Assembly (NCBI RefSeq): GCF_014109825.1
Contig: NZ_CP059576.1
Span: 481,001-545,000, forward strand
Origin: Legionella sp. PC997
GTDB taxonomy: Bacteria; Pseudomonadota; Gammaproteobacteria; Legionellales; Legionellaceae
Direction of reading: 5' to 3'
Length of the DNA stretch: 64,000 nucleotides
Shown here: one piece after another, positions 48,887 to 56,756 of the stretch
Position numbering within the stretch: position 1 is the first letter of the stretch
Layout of the letters: each line of letters begins with the position of its first letter
Translations under genes and position numbers: made by a program
Notes under the pieces: model-generated
What the model saw: the letters and a program-made list of their open reading frames with translations, nothing else
What the model was told of the DNA's origin: nothing
Database searches by the model: none

Positions 48887-49177
48887 TTATTTTGCAAGTT
48901 GGGGGAGGTTCTCTAATTGCATTTTGACAAGTTTTGTAATCGCCTCAAGCATTTGCTGGCATGATTCAGGATTTCCTGGTGATTGTTTATAAATAATATT
49001 AGCTACGAATGCAGATAATGCCTGAGATATTACATTATTATTACGAAAATGGGGTGGTAGTTTTTCCACGGATTGAACCAAAGAGGTTAATAAGTTTTGT
49101 CCGATAAAATTCATGGCTTTGGCATAATCTTCATTCGTTAACGTTTCAGCAGGGCGGGTGTTTTCATCGAGGGTCAT
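48887..49177 (-). CDS. Small helical hypothetical protein
   Basis: 96 residues, all-helical by composition, with no signal peptide or membrane helix. It starts M-T-L-D-E-N-T-R-P-A. A terminator follows immediately. No family recognised. Confidence 0.55.
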   Translation of the reverse strand: MTLDENTRPAETLTNEDYAKAMNFIGQNLLTSLVQSVEKLPPHFRNNNVISQALSAFVANIIYKQSPGNPESCQQMLEAITKLVKMQLENLPQLAK

Positions 49178-49318
49178 GTTATATCCTGTAATTTAGATAA
49201 AGAGGAATTATAGAGTTTGCCTCTAAGTACTTCAATGCCTGCTGGTACGCGTCATCAACTTATGTTCGCGATAGGCCTTTATGAGGCACAACCGTTACCC
49301 ACAATAATAAATTAAAAT

Positions 49319-50215
49319 TTAAAGTTTGCTGAAAAGAAATGGATTTGTATAAGAAAAATCATCATCAGTTTCTTCAGCAATTGTTTGCTTTAATGGGTTC
49401 TCAGTAAGGTTATTCACAGGAGAATAAGCGCCATGACTCACTCTAGGATAGCCGGATTCAATGCCCTGATGCAGCAGTCCGGTAGGGTCGAGTATGATTA
49501 ATTCTCCTTTCCCGGTTAAATTAAAGGCGGCACTGCTGCCAAATAATGGAGTGGGTTTGGCCCCTTCTTGAGTCAATATTTTAAATGTTTGTTTGTAACA
49601 TAAGCTCGGTTCATCTGTGTCACTTCCGGTTCCTACCAGAGTAACTTGACCTGCTAAGTCTGACCATAAGAGTTCTTTACCAGTAAGTTCTTGGATATCA
49701 GAAAGAACTCGATCTAATTCTTCTTTAACGGTTGTTTTGGTTGTTCGATCACCCAGAATGTGCCCCATGTAATAACAAGGAGTTCCCTTTTGATCCTTAT
49801 GGACAACTAAAATTCCAGTACAGTTCAGGATGCCTTCGGTACCTAAGACATCAATATCACCTTCCTTAAAACCAGCGCCTGCATCGGCACCTACTCGATA
49901 GCAACTAAGTCCCTGCATACTCGGAAGTTGATCCGAGTTAGGTTCAAAGAAGAGTGAGAAATCGTGGCATTGTTCTAACAGTGCGTGGATTTCAACTTCC
50001 TTTTCATCTTCTTGCCTTTTTTGCAAGTTTTTTAATAATATGGCAGCACGCCAATATTCTTTTTCATCAAGATTTGACAATAATTCTATAGCCTCGTCGA
50101 GCTTATGATACTGTAAGAGTGTCGTATAATATTTTGACATTTCATGAAGTCGGATATGTTCGATATCCAACAAAACTATTTTGTGCTCACCCTCAGTTAC
50201 AACTATCGTCTTCAT
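49319..50215 (-). CDS. Unknown protein with a Cys-His pair reminiscent of CheD/CNF deamidases
   Basis: 298 residues, no signal peptide. An N-terminal helical part (about 1-90) is followed by a beta-rich part. I-L-N-C132-T-G-I-L-V-V and, 20 residues later, Y-Y-M-G-H152-I resemble the Cys-then-His arrangement of CheD and CNF-type glutamine deamidases. The tail is acidic (E-E-T-D-D-D-F) as in many Dot/Icm substrates. Both points are suggestive only; no close family is recognised and deamidase activity is an inference. Confidence 0.5.
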   Translation of the reverse strand: MKTIVVTEGEHKIVLLDIEHIRLHEMSKYYTTLLQYHKLDEAIELLSNLDEKEYWRAAILLKNLQKRQEDEKEVEIHALLEQCHDFSLFFEPNSDQLPSMQGLSCYRVGADAGAGFKEGDIDVLGTEGILNCTGILVVHKDQKGTPCYYMGHILGDRTTKTTVKEELDRVLSDIQELTGKELLWSDLAGQVTLVGTGSDTDEPSLCYKQTFKILTQEGAKPTPLFGSSAAFNLTGKGELIILDPTGLLHQGIESGYPRVSHGAYSPVNNLTENPLKQTIAEETDDDFSYTNPFLFSKL

Positions 50216-50350
50216 TATATTGCCTATTTACAAATTGGCTTGTAATTATACATATAAGCAATTTAACTTGCAAAAAATAAGAGCAAAATGGTTGTTTATG
50301 GGCCTTTTTATGCCGTTTGGCGCTACAGGTAAATATCTATGTCCCCTAAT

Positions 50351-51511
50351 TTAACTAGCATATGAATGGAGCCACCGTGCCAAAGCATGAGCCCCTGCGA
50401 TTAATTCTTCTTCATTTCCTCCAAATGATAAGCGGACATAACCTTCCTTTCCAAATGCAATTCCTGGCACAAGGGCAACATTTGCTTCTTCTAAGGCGTG
50501 TTTACAAAAATCTTCGGAATTCATTTTTTTAAACCCCAGACTTTCTAATGAAAGAAATAGATAAAGGGATGACGAGGGTTGTTTTATAGCTAAGCCCAAA
50601 GATTCATGCAAAGCTTTAATGAGAATATTTCTTCTATTTTGCATGCATTGTTGGACCCAAGTACTGATTAGATTTATTTCATTTAATGCAGCAACAGCCG
50701 CCCATTGGCTTAAGGTGGTTACACCACTGGTACTTTGACTTACTAATGAAGTTAAGGGTTGGATAATGGATTGAGGGGCAAACACAAAACCGATTCGCCA
50801 ACCGGTCATGGCAAAATTTTTTGAGCAACTTTGAATAATAATGACCCGCTCTTGAAACTGGGAGAAAGAGCCGCAGGATACATAGGCATGCTCATCATAG
50901 GTGAGGGCACTATAAACTTCATCTGCAATAACTAAGAGATTCTGTTCGTGAGCGATTTGTAATAATTCGATAAGTTCAGATTCCGTATACAAGGCACCTG
51001 TGGGGTTCGTTGCATTATTCAAAATCAAAATTTTGCTTTTACTACTGCATGCATTTTTGAGAGATTGCGGTGTCAATTTCCATCCTTCGGTTTCTTGGGT
51101 TTCCACGACGATGGGGACACCGCCAAATAATTTAGTTATAGCTGGATAGGAGACCCAATAGGGAGCGGGAATTATGACTTCATCGTCCTCTTCCAACAGT
51201 AATTGCATCAACAAATAGATTCCCAATTTTCCACCGTTAACCACAAGACAATGTTCTTTTTGAAATGAACAGCCATACCATTCATTCATCCATTCACATG
51301 CAAGGTGGCGCAATTTTGGGATTCCAGATATTGGCGGGTAAAGGGTATGTCCTTGTTTAAGAGCCTGCATCGTAGCAGTGACAATAGAGGGATGAGGTAG
51401 AAGTTTAGGTTCACCGGCACTTAGGTTATAAATTTTAATGCCGGCATTTATCTTTTGTTGAGCCAATGAGTTGATTACAACAGTGGCTGAATTCTCAGGT
51501 AAATGCCTCAT
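50351..51511 (-). CDS. Class I/II aminotransferase (aromatic or prephenate type)
   Basis: 386 residues, PLP fold type I. Characteristic parts: N-A-T-N-P-T-G (substrate), D-E-V-Y-S, S-C-S-K-N-F-A-M-T-G-W-R (Schiff-base Lys), and a C-terminal R-L-S-F-G-G. It could aminate phenylpyruvate or prephenate as the last step. Its ATG overlaps the TAA of the chorismate mutase gene by one base (TAATG). Fourth and last gene of the aromatic operon. Confidence 0.87.
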   Translation of the reverse strand: MRHLPENSATVVINSLAQQKINAGIKIYNLSAGEPKLLPHPSIVTATMQALKQGHTLYPPISGIPKLRHLACEWMNEWYGCSFQKEHCLVVNGGKLGIYLLMQLLLEEDDEVIIPAPYWVSYPAITKLFGGVPIVVETQETEGWKLTPQSLKNACSSKSKILILNNATNPTGALYTESELIELLQIAHEQNLLVIADEVYSALTYDEHAYVSCGSFSQFQERVIIIQSCSKNFAMTGWRIGFVFAPQSIIQPLTSLVSQSTSGVTTLSQWAAVAALNEINLISTWVQQCMQNRRNILIKALHESLGLAIKQPSSSLYLFLSLESLGFKKMNSEDFCKHALEEANVALVPGIAFGKEGYVRLSFGGNEEELIAGAHALARWLHSYAS

Positions 51512-51771
51512 TATTTTTGTACCTTTCTAGAGTTTGCGATAATGATTTTGAATACACGATTTATAAATTCTTGTTGTAAATGGTACTCTTTGGATAAATG
51601 CCCGTAATATTCGAATAATTGTTTCTCCCGCGATCGGTCCGTTATTTTTTTCCCTTCTTTTGATTTTAAAGCCCCAATTTGTTTCGACAATTCCTGCCGT
51701 TTCGCTAATAGTTCAATGAGGTTCGCATCTGCCTGTTCAATTTGTTTTCTCAATTCATCGAGTGTATCCAT
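51511..51771 (-). CDS. Chorismate mutase, AroQ type
   Basis: About 86 residues, single all-helical AroQ domain: L-R-K-Q-I-E-Q-A-D-A-N-L-I-E-L-L-A-K-R then R-S-R-E-K. It converts chorismate to prephenate. It is monofunctional, unlike the usual CM-PDT fusion PheA. ATG at 51771 has GGAGAA upstream; the longer open frame upstream is not needed. It begins about 11 bases after the prephenate-dehydratase-like gene ends. Confidence 0.87.
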   Translation of the reverse strand: MDTLDELRKQIEQADANLIELLAKRQELSKQIGALKSKEGKKITDRSREKQLFEYYGHLSKEYHLQQEFINRVFKIIIANSRKVQK

Positions 51772-51781
51772 GATGTTCTCC

Positions 51782-52369
51782 TTACTTGAGAAGAGTTGCG
51801 TTATCAGCATGTTTTTTTACTAAGATAAACGCCGTTCGATTCGGTTTACTGTCTTGAATATCGGCGGCTATTATTTCTAAACCATAAAGTTGTGCACAAC
51901 GTGCCGGTGCAATAACTGCCGAATGAGCTGGCAAAGTCCCGTCTGCCAAATCCTTTGCTGCTTTTGCGGTATCAATCCACTCTATTTGTTCAATATTTTT
52001 AAACTGTTTTTGCAAAAACTGGCGACATTGAGCGAGTCCTTGAGGATGGGACACGATGTACGAAATTTGGTGGTATTGCACACCGGGTCTTACAAGCAAA
52101 CATTGATTAATCTCATGCCATAATTCATCAATGGGGGTAAATAAATGCTTTCCCATTGCTAAAAATGCGGGTTTTACCAAGCCGCCTAAAAGATTAACCA
52201 CAGGAAATATGCCCAAATCTATGGTCTCATGTTCAATCGCATCAAGAACACCTTCCATATCCAGTAAGTGAACCAACATGGGAGCTATCCCTTTCTGCTT
52301 AGCATAAACCAGTGCCGCTTCTTCAGAAAACGAGCCCGCATCCCCTGAAATACCCAATAAAGTAATCAT
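51782..52369 (-). CDS. Prephenate-dehydratase-fold protein with altered signature residues
   Basis: 195 residues covering only the PDT domain, without the regulatory ACT domain. Fold marks are clear: G-S-F-S-E-E-A-A near residue 12, S-H-P-Q-G-L-A-Q-C (107-115), and I-Q-D-S-K-P-N. However the E-N-S motif is V-V-N-L (57-60), and the catalytic T-R-F is T179-A-F. PDT-fold relatives that decarboxylate instead of dehydrate prephenate exist (BacA type), so the reaction is uncertain. The start ATGA overlaps the stop of the DAHP synthase gene. Confidence 0.75.
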   Translation of the reverse strand: MITLLGISGDAGSFSEEAALVYAKQKGIAPMLVHLLDMEGVLDAIEHETIDLGIFPVVNLLGGLVKPAFLAMGKHLFTPIDELWHEINQCLLVRPGVQYHQISYIVSHPQGLAQCRQFLQKQFKNIEQIEWIDTAKAAKDLADGTLPAHSAVIAPARCAQLYGLEIIAADIQDSKPNRTAFILVKKHADNATLLK

Positions 52370-53442
52370 GCAAGAGCCTCCTTCGGTAAATCTGTTTTCT
52401 CCAACGACCGCAACTCCGCTAATTCCAACAGAAAGCGCTCTGTTTGCTCCCAGCTTAAACAAGGATCAGTAATGGATAAGCCGCCTAAGTCAAGATCCTC
52501 GGGGTGAACAGAGTCCACTTTTTGATTTCCCTCTTTGATAAAACTTTCAACCATGAACCCTTTGACCAATTGTTTTAAATCAGGATACTTCCTAATACTT
52601 TCTAAAACGCTTAAAGCAATTGAGGGTTGTAATTGATGATTTTTTTTGCCTTCAATCAAACAATTATCATGGCTGACATCAACGATGACCGAAGGGTTAA
52701 CGATTTGATGCATATCCATGTATTGTTTTACTTCCTTAAGATGAGCAATTGAATAGTTAGGAGCATTGTTTGAACCACGTAAAACCATATGAGCATGATT
52801 ATTACCGTGAGTTTGCACTTCATAACCATCAAATACTGCCACGTGAGAGTGTTGGGAGGCAATAATACTGTTCACCCCAATCGCCAAGGAACCATGGGTG
52901 GGATTTTTTAATCCTACGGCACAATCTAAAGCCGAAGCAAAAATTCGGTGTTCTTGATCTTCGGAGCTGCGTGCTCCGATTGCTACCCATGAGAGAAGTT
53001 CAAGAAACCCTTTAGCATTGTGAGTAAACAGTGCTTCATCGGCAATTGGAAGTCCCATCTCAATGACTTTAATCATCATATCGCGAGTATATTTTATTCC
53101 GGCTGCAATATCGGGTTCAGAAAATAGATCAGGCTGGTTTACAGGACCTGTCCATCCTTTAGTTGTACGAGGTTTTTGGATATATACCCGCATGATTAAT
53201 TTTAATTCATGTTTAACTTTCTCATTCAATTTCACTAAACGGTTGGCGTACTCCAGAACAGCTTGTTTAGGCCACGCAGAACAAGGACCCACTATCATTA
53301 AAAGCCGATCATCACGGCCTTCTAAAATCGCTTTGACTTCTCTTCGATCGCGAGTAATTTGCTGGTGGGCAGAAAGGGATAAAGGAATTTCTTGAAGAAT
53401 TGATTCTACAGAAGGGAGTTTTTTTAAGACTGAATAGCTCAT
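52366..53442 (-). CDS. 3-deoxy-7-phosphoheptulonate (DAHP) synthase
   Basis: About 358 residues of type Ialpha DAHP synthase. L-M-I-V-G-P-C-S-A, K-P-R-T-T-K-G-W-T-G, D-E-A-L and G-A-R-S-S-E-D-Q are the PEP, phosphate and metal-binding segments. It joins PEP and erythrose 4-phosphate, the first step to aromatic amino acids. Two ATGs in a row (53445, 53442) exist; AAGGAGG lies five bases before the second. First gene of a four-gene operon preceded by an attenuator. Feedback class (Phe, Tyr or Trp) cannot be read with certainty. Confidence 0.93.
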   Translation of the reverse strand: MSYSVLKKLPSVESILQEIPLSLSAHQQITRDRREVKAILEGRDDRLLMIVGPCSAWPKQAVLEYANRLVKLNEKVKHELKLIMRVYIQKPRTTKGWTGPVNQPDLFSEPDIAAGIKYTRDMMIKVIEMGLPIADEALFTHNAKGFLELLSWVAIGARSSEDQEHRIFASALDCAVGLKNPTHGSLAIGVNSIIASQHSHVAVFDGYEVQTHGNNHAHMVLRGSNNAPNYSIAHLKEVKQYMDMHQIVNPSVIVDVSHDNCLIEGKKNHQLQPSIALSVLESIRKYPDLKQLVKGFMVESFIKEGNQKVDSVHPEDLDLGGLSITDPCLSWEQTERFLLELAELRSLEKTDLPKEALA

Positions 53443-53513
53443 CATACCCTCCTTAAATCAGTAAGTACTGTGGATAGAGGGGGAGAACGATGTGTTCGTG
53501 GTGGATGGCGCAT
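53442..53513 (-). CDS. Upstream short ORF overlapping the DAHP synthase start
   Basis: A 23-codon ORF beginning M-R-H-P-P-R-T-H-R-S-P-P-L. A strong AGAGGAG ribosome site is eight bases upstream. Its TGA overlaps the first ATG of the DAHP synthase gene, and the synthase's AAGGAGG lies within it. Two Pro-Pro pairs could slow ribosomes. It lies after the attenuator terminator, so it is probably translated on read-through transcripts and couples translation. Confidence 0.55.
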   Translation of the reverse strand: MRHPPRTHRSPPLSTVLTDLRRV

Positions 53514-53576
53514 GATATACACTCCTCTTTGGTTCTATCCAACGCCCATGCTTTGTTGTCTGGGAATTCGGGTACC

Positions 53577-53603
53577 AAAAACCCCCAGACTCTGCTGGGG
53601 GTT
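53577..53603 (-). terminator. Attenuator terminator of the aromatic operon
   Basis: On the minus strand ACCCCCAG pairs with CTGGGGGT around a 6-base loop (CAGAGT), followed by TTTTT and GG. This is a textbook intrinsic terminator located between the leader peptide and the DAHP synthase gene. The upstream segment GCTGGGTGGT inside the leader ORF can pair with the 5' arm (ACCCCCAGC, one bulge), giving an exclusive antiterminator. Confidence 0.82.
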
Positions 53604-53609
53604 GGAATG

Positions 53610-53699
53610 TTAGTTAATTCTACCGACCACCCAGCTCCGGGCTAAAAAAGCTAAAATAAAAAAAGCAAGCAAAGGTTTGTGGTAAACCTGCTTTTTCAT
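53610..53699 (-). CDS. Aromatic leader peptide
   Basis: A 29-codon ORF on the leader RNA starting M-K-K-Q-V-Y-H-K. In the middle it has F-F-I-L-A-F-L then S-W-V-V. Phe codons (three), one Tyr and one Trp are enriched compared with chance. It ends just before the terminator. Its ribosome site is weak, and an in-frame stop lies immediately upstream. The position and codon content fit the role of a phenylalanine-responsive leader as in pheA or trp attenuators. Confidence 0.72.
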   Translation of the reverse strand: MKKQVYHKPLLAFFILAFLARSWVVGRIN

Positions 53700-53744
53700 T
53701 TAACTTGTGGTGTACAGTAGAATGGGACATTAAATTTCACAAAA

Positions 53745-53763
53745 TTGTACTATTAATGTACAA
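53745..53763. promoter_or_regulatory. Palindromic operator candidate at the aromatic-operon start site
   Basis: TTGTAC-TATTAAT-GTACAA, perfect 6-bp arms, lies directly downstream of the -10 box and covers the expected transcription start. A repressor bound here would block initiation. The sequence partly resembles TrpR operators (GTACTAG...CTAGTAC), but it also has TyrR-like spacing; the repressor is not named. Confidence 0.6.
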
Positions 53764-53791
53764 ATATACAACTTAATAAATATTATGTCAA
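53763..53791 (-). promoter_or_regulatory. Sigma-70 promoter of the aromatic operon
   Basis: On the minus strand TTGACA (53791-53786) and TATATT (53768-53763) are separated by exactly 17 bases, close to consensus. The start should fall near 53756, giving a leader RNA of about 310 bases. Confidence 0.82.
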
Positions 53792-53948
53792 GATCCAAAG
53801 TGGTGAGGGAACATTCTTTTAAGTTGATAAATCTATAAAAATCTTTTCAACTAAAGAGATTTCTAAGGTGAGAAACATAGTTTATAACTTGCCAGCGCCA
53901 CGCAATGGGGCTATATTTTTTTATTTCTCTCCCAAAAAACAGTAAGAA

Positions 53949-55058
53949 ATGACCAAAATCGCACTTTATTTAGCGGGTGGTGGAGCTCGTGGAGCCTATC
54001 AGGCAGGCGTACTCCATGCGATCAACACCATTCTTGGTGTAAGGAAAATTCCTTTCAGTATGATCACTGGCGTTAGTGTTGGCAGTATTAATGCCGCAGT
54101 AATCGCTGAAAATGCACTGGATTTTTCTGCGGGTACGAACAAGTTAAATGAATTATGGAGCAACATTACTTGTCAGCACATATTTAAGTCCAGTAACTAC
54201 GCGCTCAGCGTATCGGCAATGCGCAATATGAACAGTATGCTTACTAAGCAACGCTTGTTGGGACATATTCTGGATACCTCGCCTTTGCGTCAGTTCATCA
54301 CCAACATTATTAATTTTGAGACTTTGGAAGGGGTTATTAAAAATAAAAATTTGGAAATGTTAGAAATCATCAGCAACTGTTATGAAGCCCAAAAAACCAT
54401 TTCCTTTTATCAACATTATGCAGAAAAGTTTGAGGATTGGGATGATCCGCTTCATAGTAGTCAACGAGTTAATCTTAAAATGGAGTATTTTCTAGCATCA
54501 ACCTCATTACCGTTATTCTTTCCACCCGCTAAAATAAATGGACTTCATTATGGAGATGGGCATGTGGGATTAGCGGCTCCTCTACGAGGTGCTATTCGTA
54601 GTCAAGTCGATAAAATTTTAATAATTGGTACACGTACATTACCCAATGTTAGTGACGTAGAGAAATTACAAAGCAGTGATATTGATTTTTCCCGTGTGTT
54701 AGGGGGAATGGTCAATGGGTTGTTTTTAGATAATCTTGAACGTGATCTTGAGATGGTTGGCCATATGAATCATATGGCTCGCATGATACCTACAGAGAAG
54801 GAAGATGCTCATTGGCGGCCAATTCAAACCTTGCATTTACGGCCTAGTACGGATGTAGCCGGCATGGCTCAATCTCAATACCATAACATTCCTATTCTAT
54901 TACGTATGTTTCTTAATTTTCTGGGTGCGAAACGACATTCTGGTGATCTACTCAGCTTTTTATTATTTGAAAAAGCCTTCACTCGTCAATTAATGAAACT
55001 GGGTTTTGATGATACGCTGGCAGCAGAGGGTTCTGTTTTAGATTTTTTTAATAGCTAG
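53949..55058 (+). CDS. Patatin-like phospholipase
   Basis: 369 residues with the full patatin catalytic set: G-G-G-A-R-G (10-15, oxyanion hole), G-V-S43-V-G (41-45, nucleophile Ser), and D203-G in Y-G-D-G-H-V-G. No signal peptide. Patatins hydrolyse acyl ester bonds of phospholipids; Legionella species encode several such enzymes, some translocated into host cells. It is divergent from the aromatic operon and has a dispersed palindrome after its stop. Confidence 0.92.
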   Translation: MTKIALYLAGGGARGAYQAGVLHAINTILGVRKIPFSMITGVSVGSINAAVIAENALDFSAGTNKLNELWSNITCQHIFKSSNYALSVSAMRNMNSMLTKQRLLGHILDTSPLRQFITNIINFETLEGVIKNKNLEMLEIISNCYEAQKTISFYQHYAEKFEDWDDPLHSSQRVNLKMEYFLASTSLPLFFPPAKINGLHYGDGHVGLAAPLRGAIRSQVDKILIIGTRTLPNVSDVEKLQSSDIDFSRVLGGMVNGLFLDNLERDLEMVGHMNHMARMIPTEKEDAHWRPIQTLHLRPSTDVAGMAQSQYHNIPILLRMFLNFLGAKRHSGDLLSFLLFEKAFTRQLMKLGFDDTLAAEGSVLDFFNS

Positions 55059-55112
55059 GTCCAAGGCGGGAATTTACTCATCAAATCAAACTTACTTTAT
55101 TGGTGAGAGGGA

Positions 55113-55132
55113 ATTCCCGCTTGCGCGGGAAT
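55113..55132. repeat. Palindromic intergenic repeat, copy 2
   Basis: ATTCCCGC-ttgc-GCGGGAAT has the same arms as copy 1 at 18782-18801 and both continue TGA. It lies in the short gap between convergent genes. A nearby GGCGGGAATT at about 55066 could form a longer alternative stem. Confidence 0.7.
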
Positions 55133-55166
55133 GACACGTTGTCTTTTAAGAGTGTTTCCTAGTGTA

Positions 55167-56408
55167 TCACTTTATGATCATGAGCCACTTTGAGGATGGA
55201 TCAATTTTTTGACTATTATTGGGGTTTCCGGCTGTGTAGTGTTTGCTCATTAATGTGCTGGTGGCACTGTCAAATTTATTGTTATTAATGTGTTTGTTAA
55301 GACAACTTCCTACCGAACTTGCTCCTGAGCAGAAGGCTTGATTGAAATCATAATACTGATTGAGTCGACTTTTAGCTGCGGTAGCACCGATGAAATTATA
55401 AGTAATGTAATCGTTTAATTGCCATGGGGCTTGTGCATTAGATCTTGATAACTTCAGGGTTTTAAAAGAAGAAGCATTGCCATGATCTGATCCAATAGAA
55501 GCAGAATATATGATGGGAATGACATAACCATTTCGTTCTACTTTAATTGCATGGATTTCATCAAAGTGAGTATGCGCTGCAAGCATGCCAATAACCAGTT
55601 CCGGATACGCTTTTATAATTCTTTTAAACGAGTCTTTATAGGTTGTTTCCCAACTTTGTGGTGGGACATGCATCGCTAAAAGAACACGCTCATGGTTTGC
55701 TTTACTTGTTTTAAGTTCATTTTCTAACCACTGAAGCTCTTCGGTGGCACCCTCCCGCGATGGTGAAAATCCTGGTCTTGATACAAATACCACACTGTTT
55801 AATGAAATAAGCTTGAGATGATCCCCTAGGTATGCGGAGTAATAGCCGTATTTCTGGTTTTCTTGGCTGATACAAGCCTCCCCATTAAAAGGACATTTAA
55901 GCCCTGTTGAAAGAAATCCATCATCATTTCCTGTTATCGCTTTTAACAAATCAGAAGCAGATTCATCGTTATAAGTAAATGGCCCATAATCTCGTTGCAC
56001 CGAATCATTATTACCAAAAATATAAAAATAAGGTGAAGGATTTATTTTTTCATTCAGTTGTTCAAAAACCAAGTTGATGTTGTCTTTTGTGGTTTTACGC
56101 GAATAGGCGTTGTGGGCTGGTAAGTCACCCAGCAAAAGAACGGCATGCTTTGTTTGTTGATCCAAATCAATTTGTCCGCCAATACTAGCTATTAATGTTT
56201 TAAAGCTTTCAGGGTCCAGTTCTTCGGAAGTATTGGGATAGGGATTTATGTGTGTCGGTTGTTTTTTTGTAATATCCACATGCGGATCGGATATTAGGAA
56301 CACATTAAGTTGGTTTTGAGTGTTATCACTGGCAGCTGTTGCAAGGCAATTAGCCATAGAGAGTAAGAGCATGGCCAAGGCTATTGTTAATCTTTTGAAC
56401 GTTATCAT
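55167..56408 (-). CDS. Secreted metallophosphoesterase (sphingomyelinase-like)
   Basis: 413 residues with a signal peptide (about 1-25). Calcineurin-like motifs follow in order: S-D41-P-H43-V, G-D-L-P-A-H, F-G-N-N-D, L-A-M-H-V-P-P and A-A-H-T-H-F. These bind two metal ions. The fold and secretion fit the acid-sphingomyelinase-like group, which cleaves phosphodiesters, but the substrate is not fixed. Expected periplasmic or secreted location. Confidence 0.88.
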   Translation of the reverse strand: MITFKRLTIALAMLLLSMANCLATAASDNTQNQLNVFLISDPHVDITKKQPTHINPYPNTSEELDPESFKTLIASIGGQIDLDQQTKHAVLLLGDLPAHNAYSRKTTKDNINLVFEQLNEKINPSPYFYIFGNNDSVQRDYGPFTYNDESASDLLKAITGNDDGFLSTGLKCPFNGEACISQENQKYGYYSAYLGDHLKLISLNSVVFVSRPGFSPSREGATEELQWLENELKTSKANHERVLLAMHVPPQSWETTYKDSFKRIIKAYPELVIGMLAAHTHFDEIHAIKVERNGYVIPIIYSASIGSDHGNASSFKTLKLSRSNAQAPWQLNDYITYNFIGATAAKSRLNQYYDFNQAFCSGASSVGSCLNKHINNNKFDSATSTLMSKHYTAGNPNNSQKIDPSSKWLMIIK

Positions 56409-56756
56409 CTAAATTTCTCCGTCTGTGTGGATGATTTTGTAACTTTATTCAGAGAGGTTCGAGGTGCTCCACTGACACTACTATGATACCAGCAGCGGAT
56501 TTAATGAAGATTACTGTGTGTACGCAAATTATGCAATTGGAATATTAATTGGCCTTTTGAAGTTCTCTGCACCGAATAGGTCATTAATAGGAACCAAGCA
56601 ATTAGATTGACTATTCACGTACATTGAAGTGTTTTACATTCACTAGAGGTTATGTTCAACTGTATGTAGTGTCAGGGGATTGGTTTTTGAAATTTTCCTC
56701 ATGGATAATGACGTAATTTATTAGAATTAATTGATTAGCCTAAGGAGATAAGAGCA
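56409..56756. other. Intergenic region upstream of the antiporter
   Basis: About 350 bases between divergent genes. A strong AAGGAGAT lies before the antiporter ATG. I see no further clear promoter, RNA gene, repeat or ORF. Confidence 0.4.
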
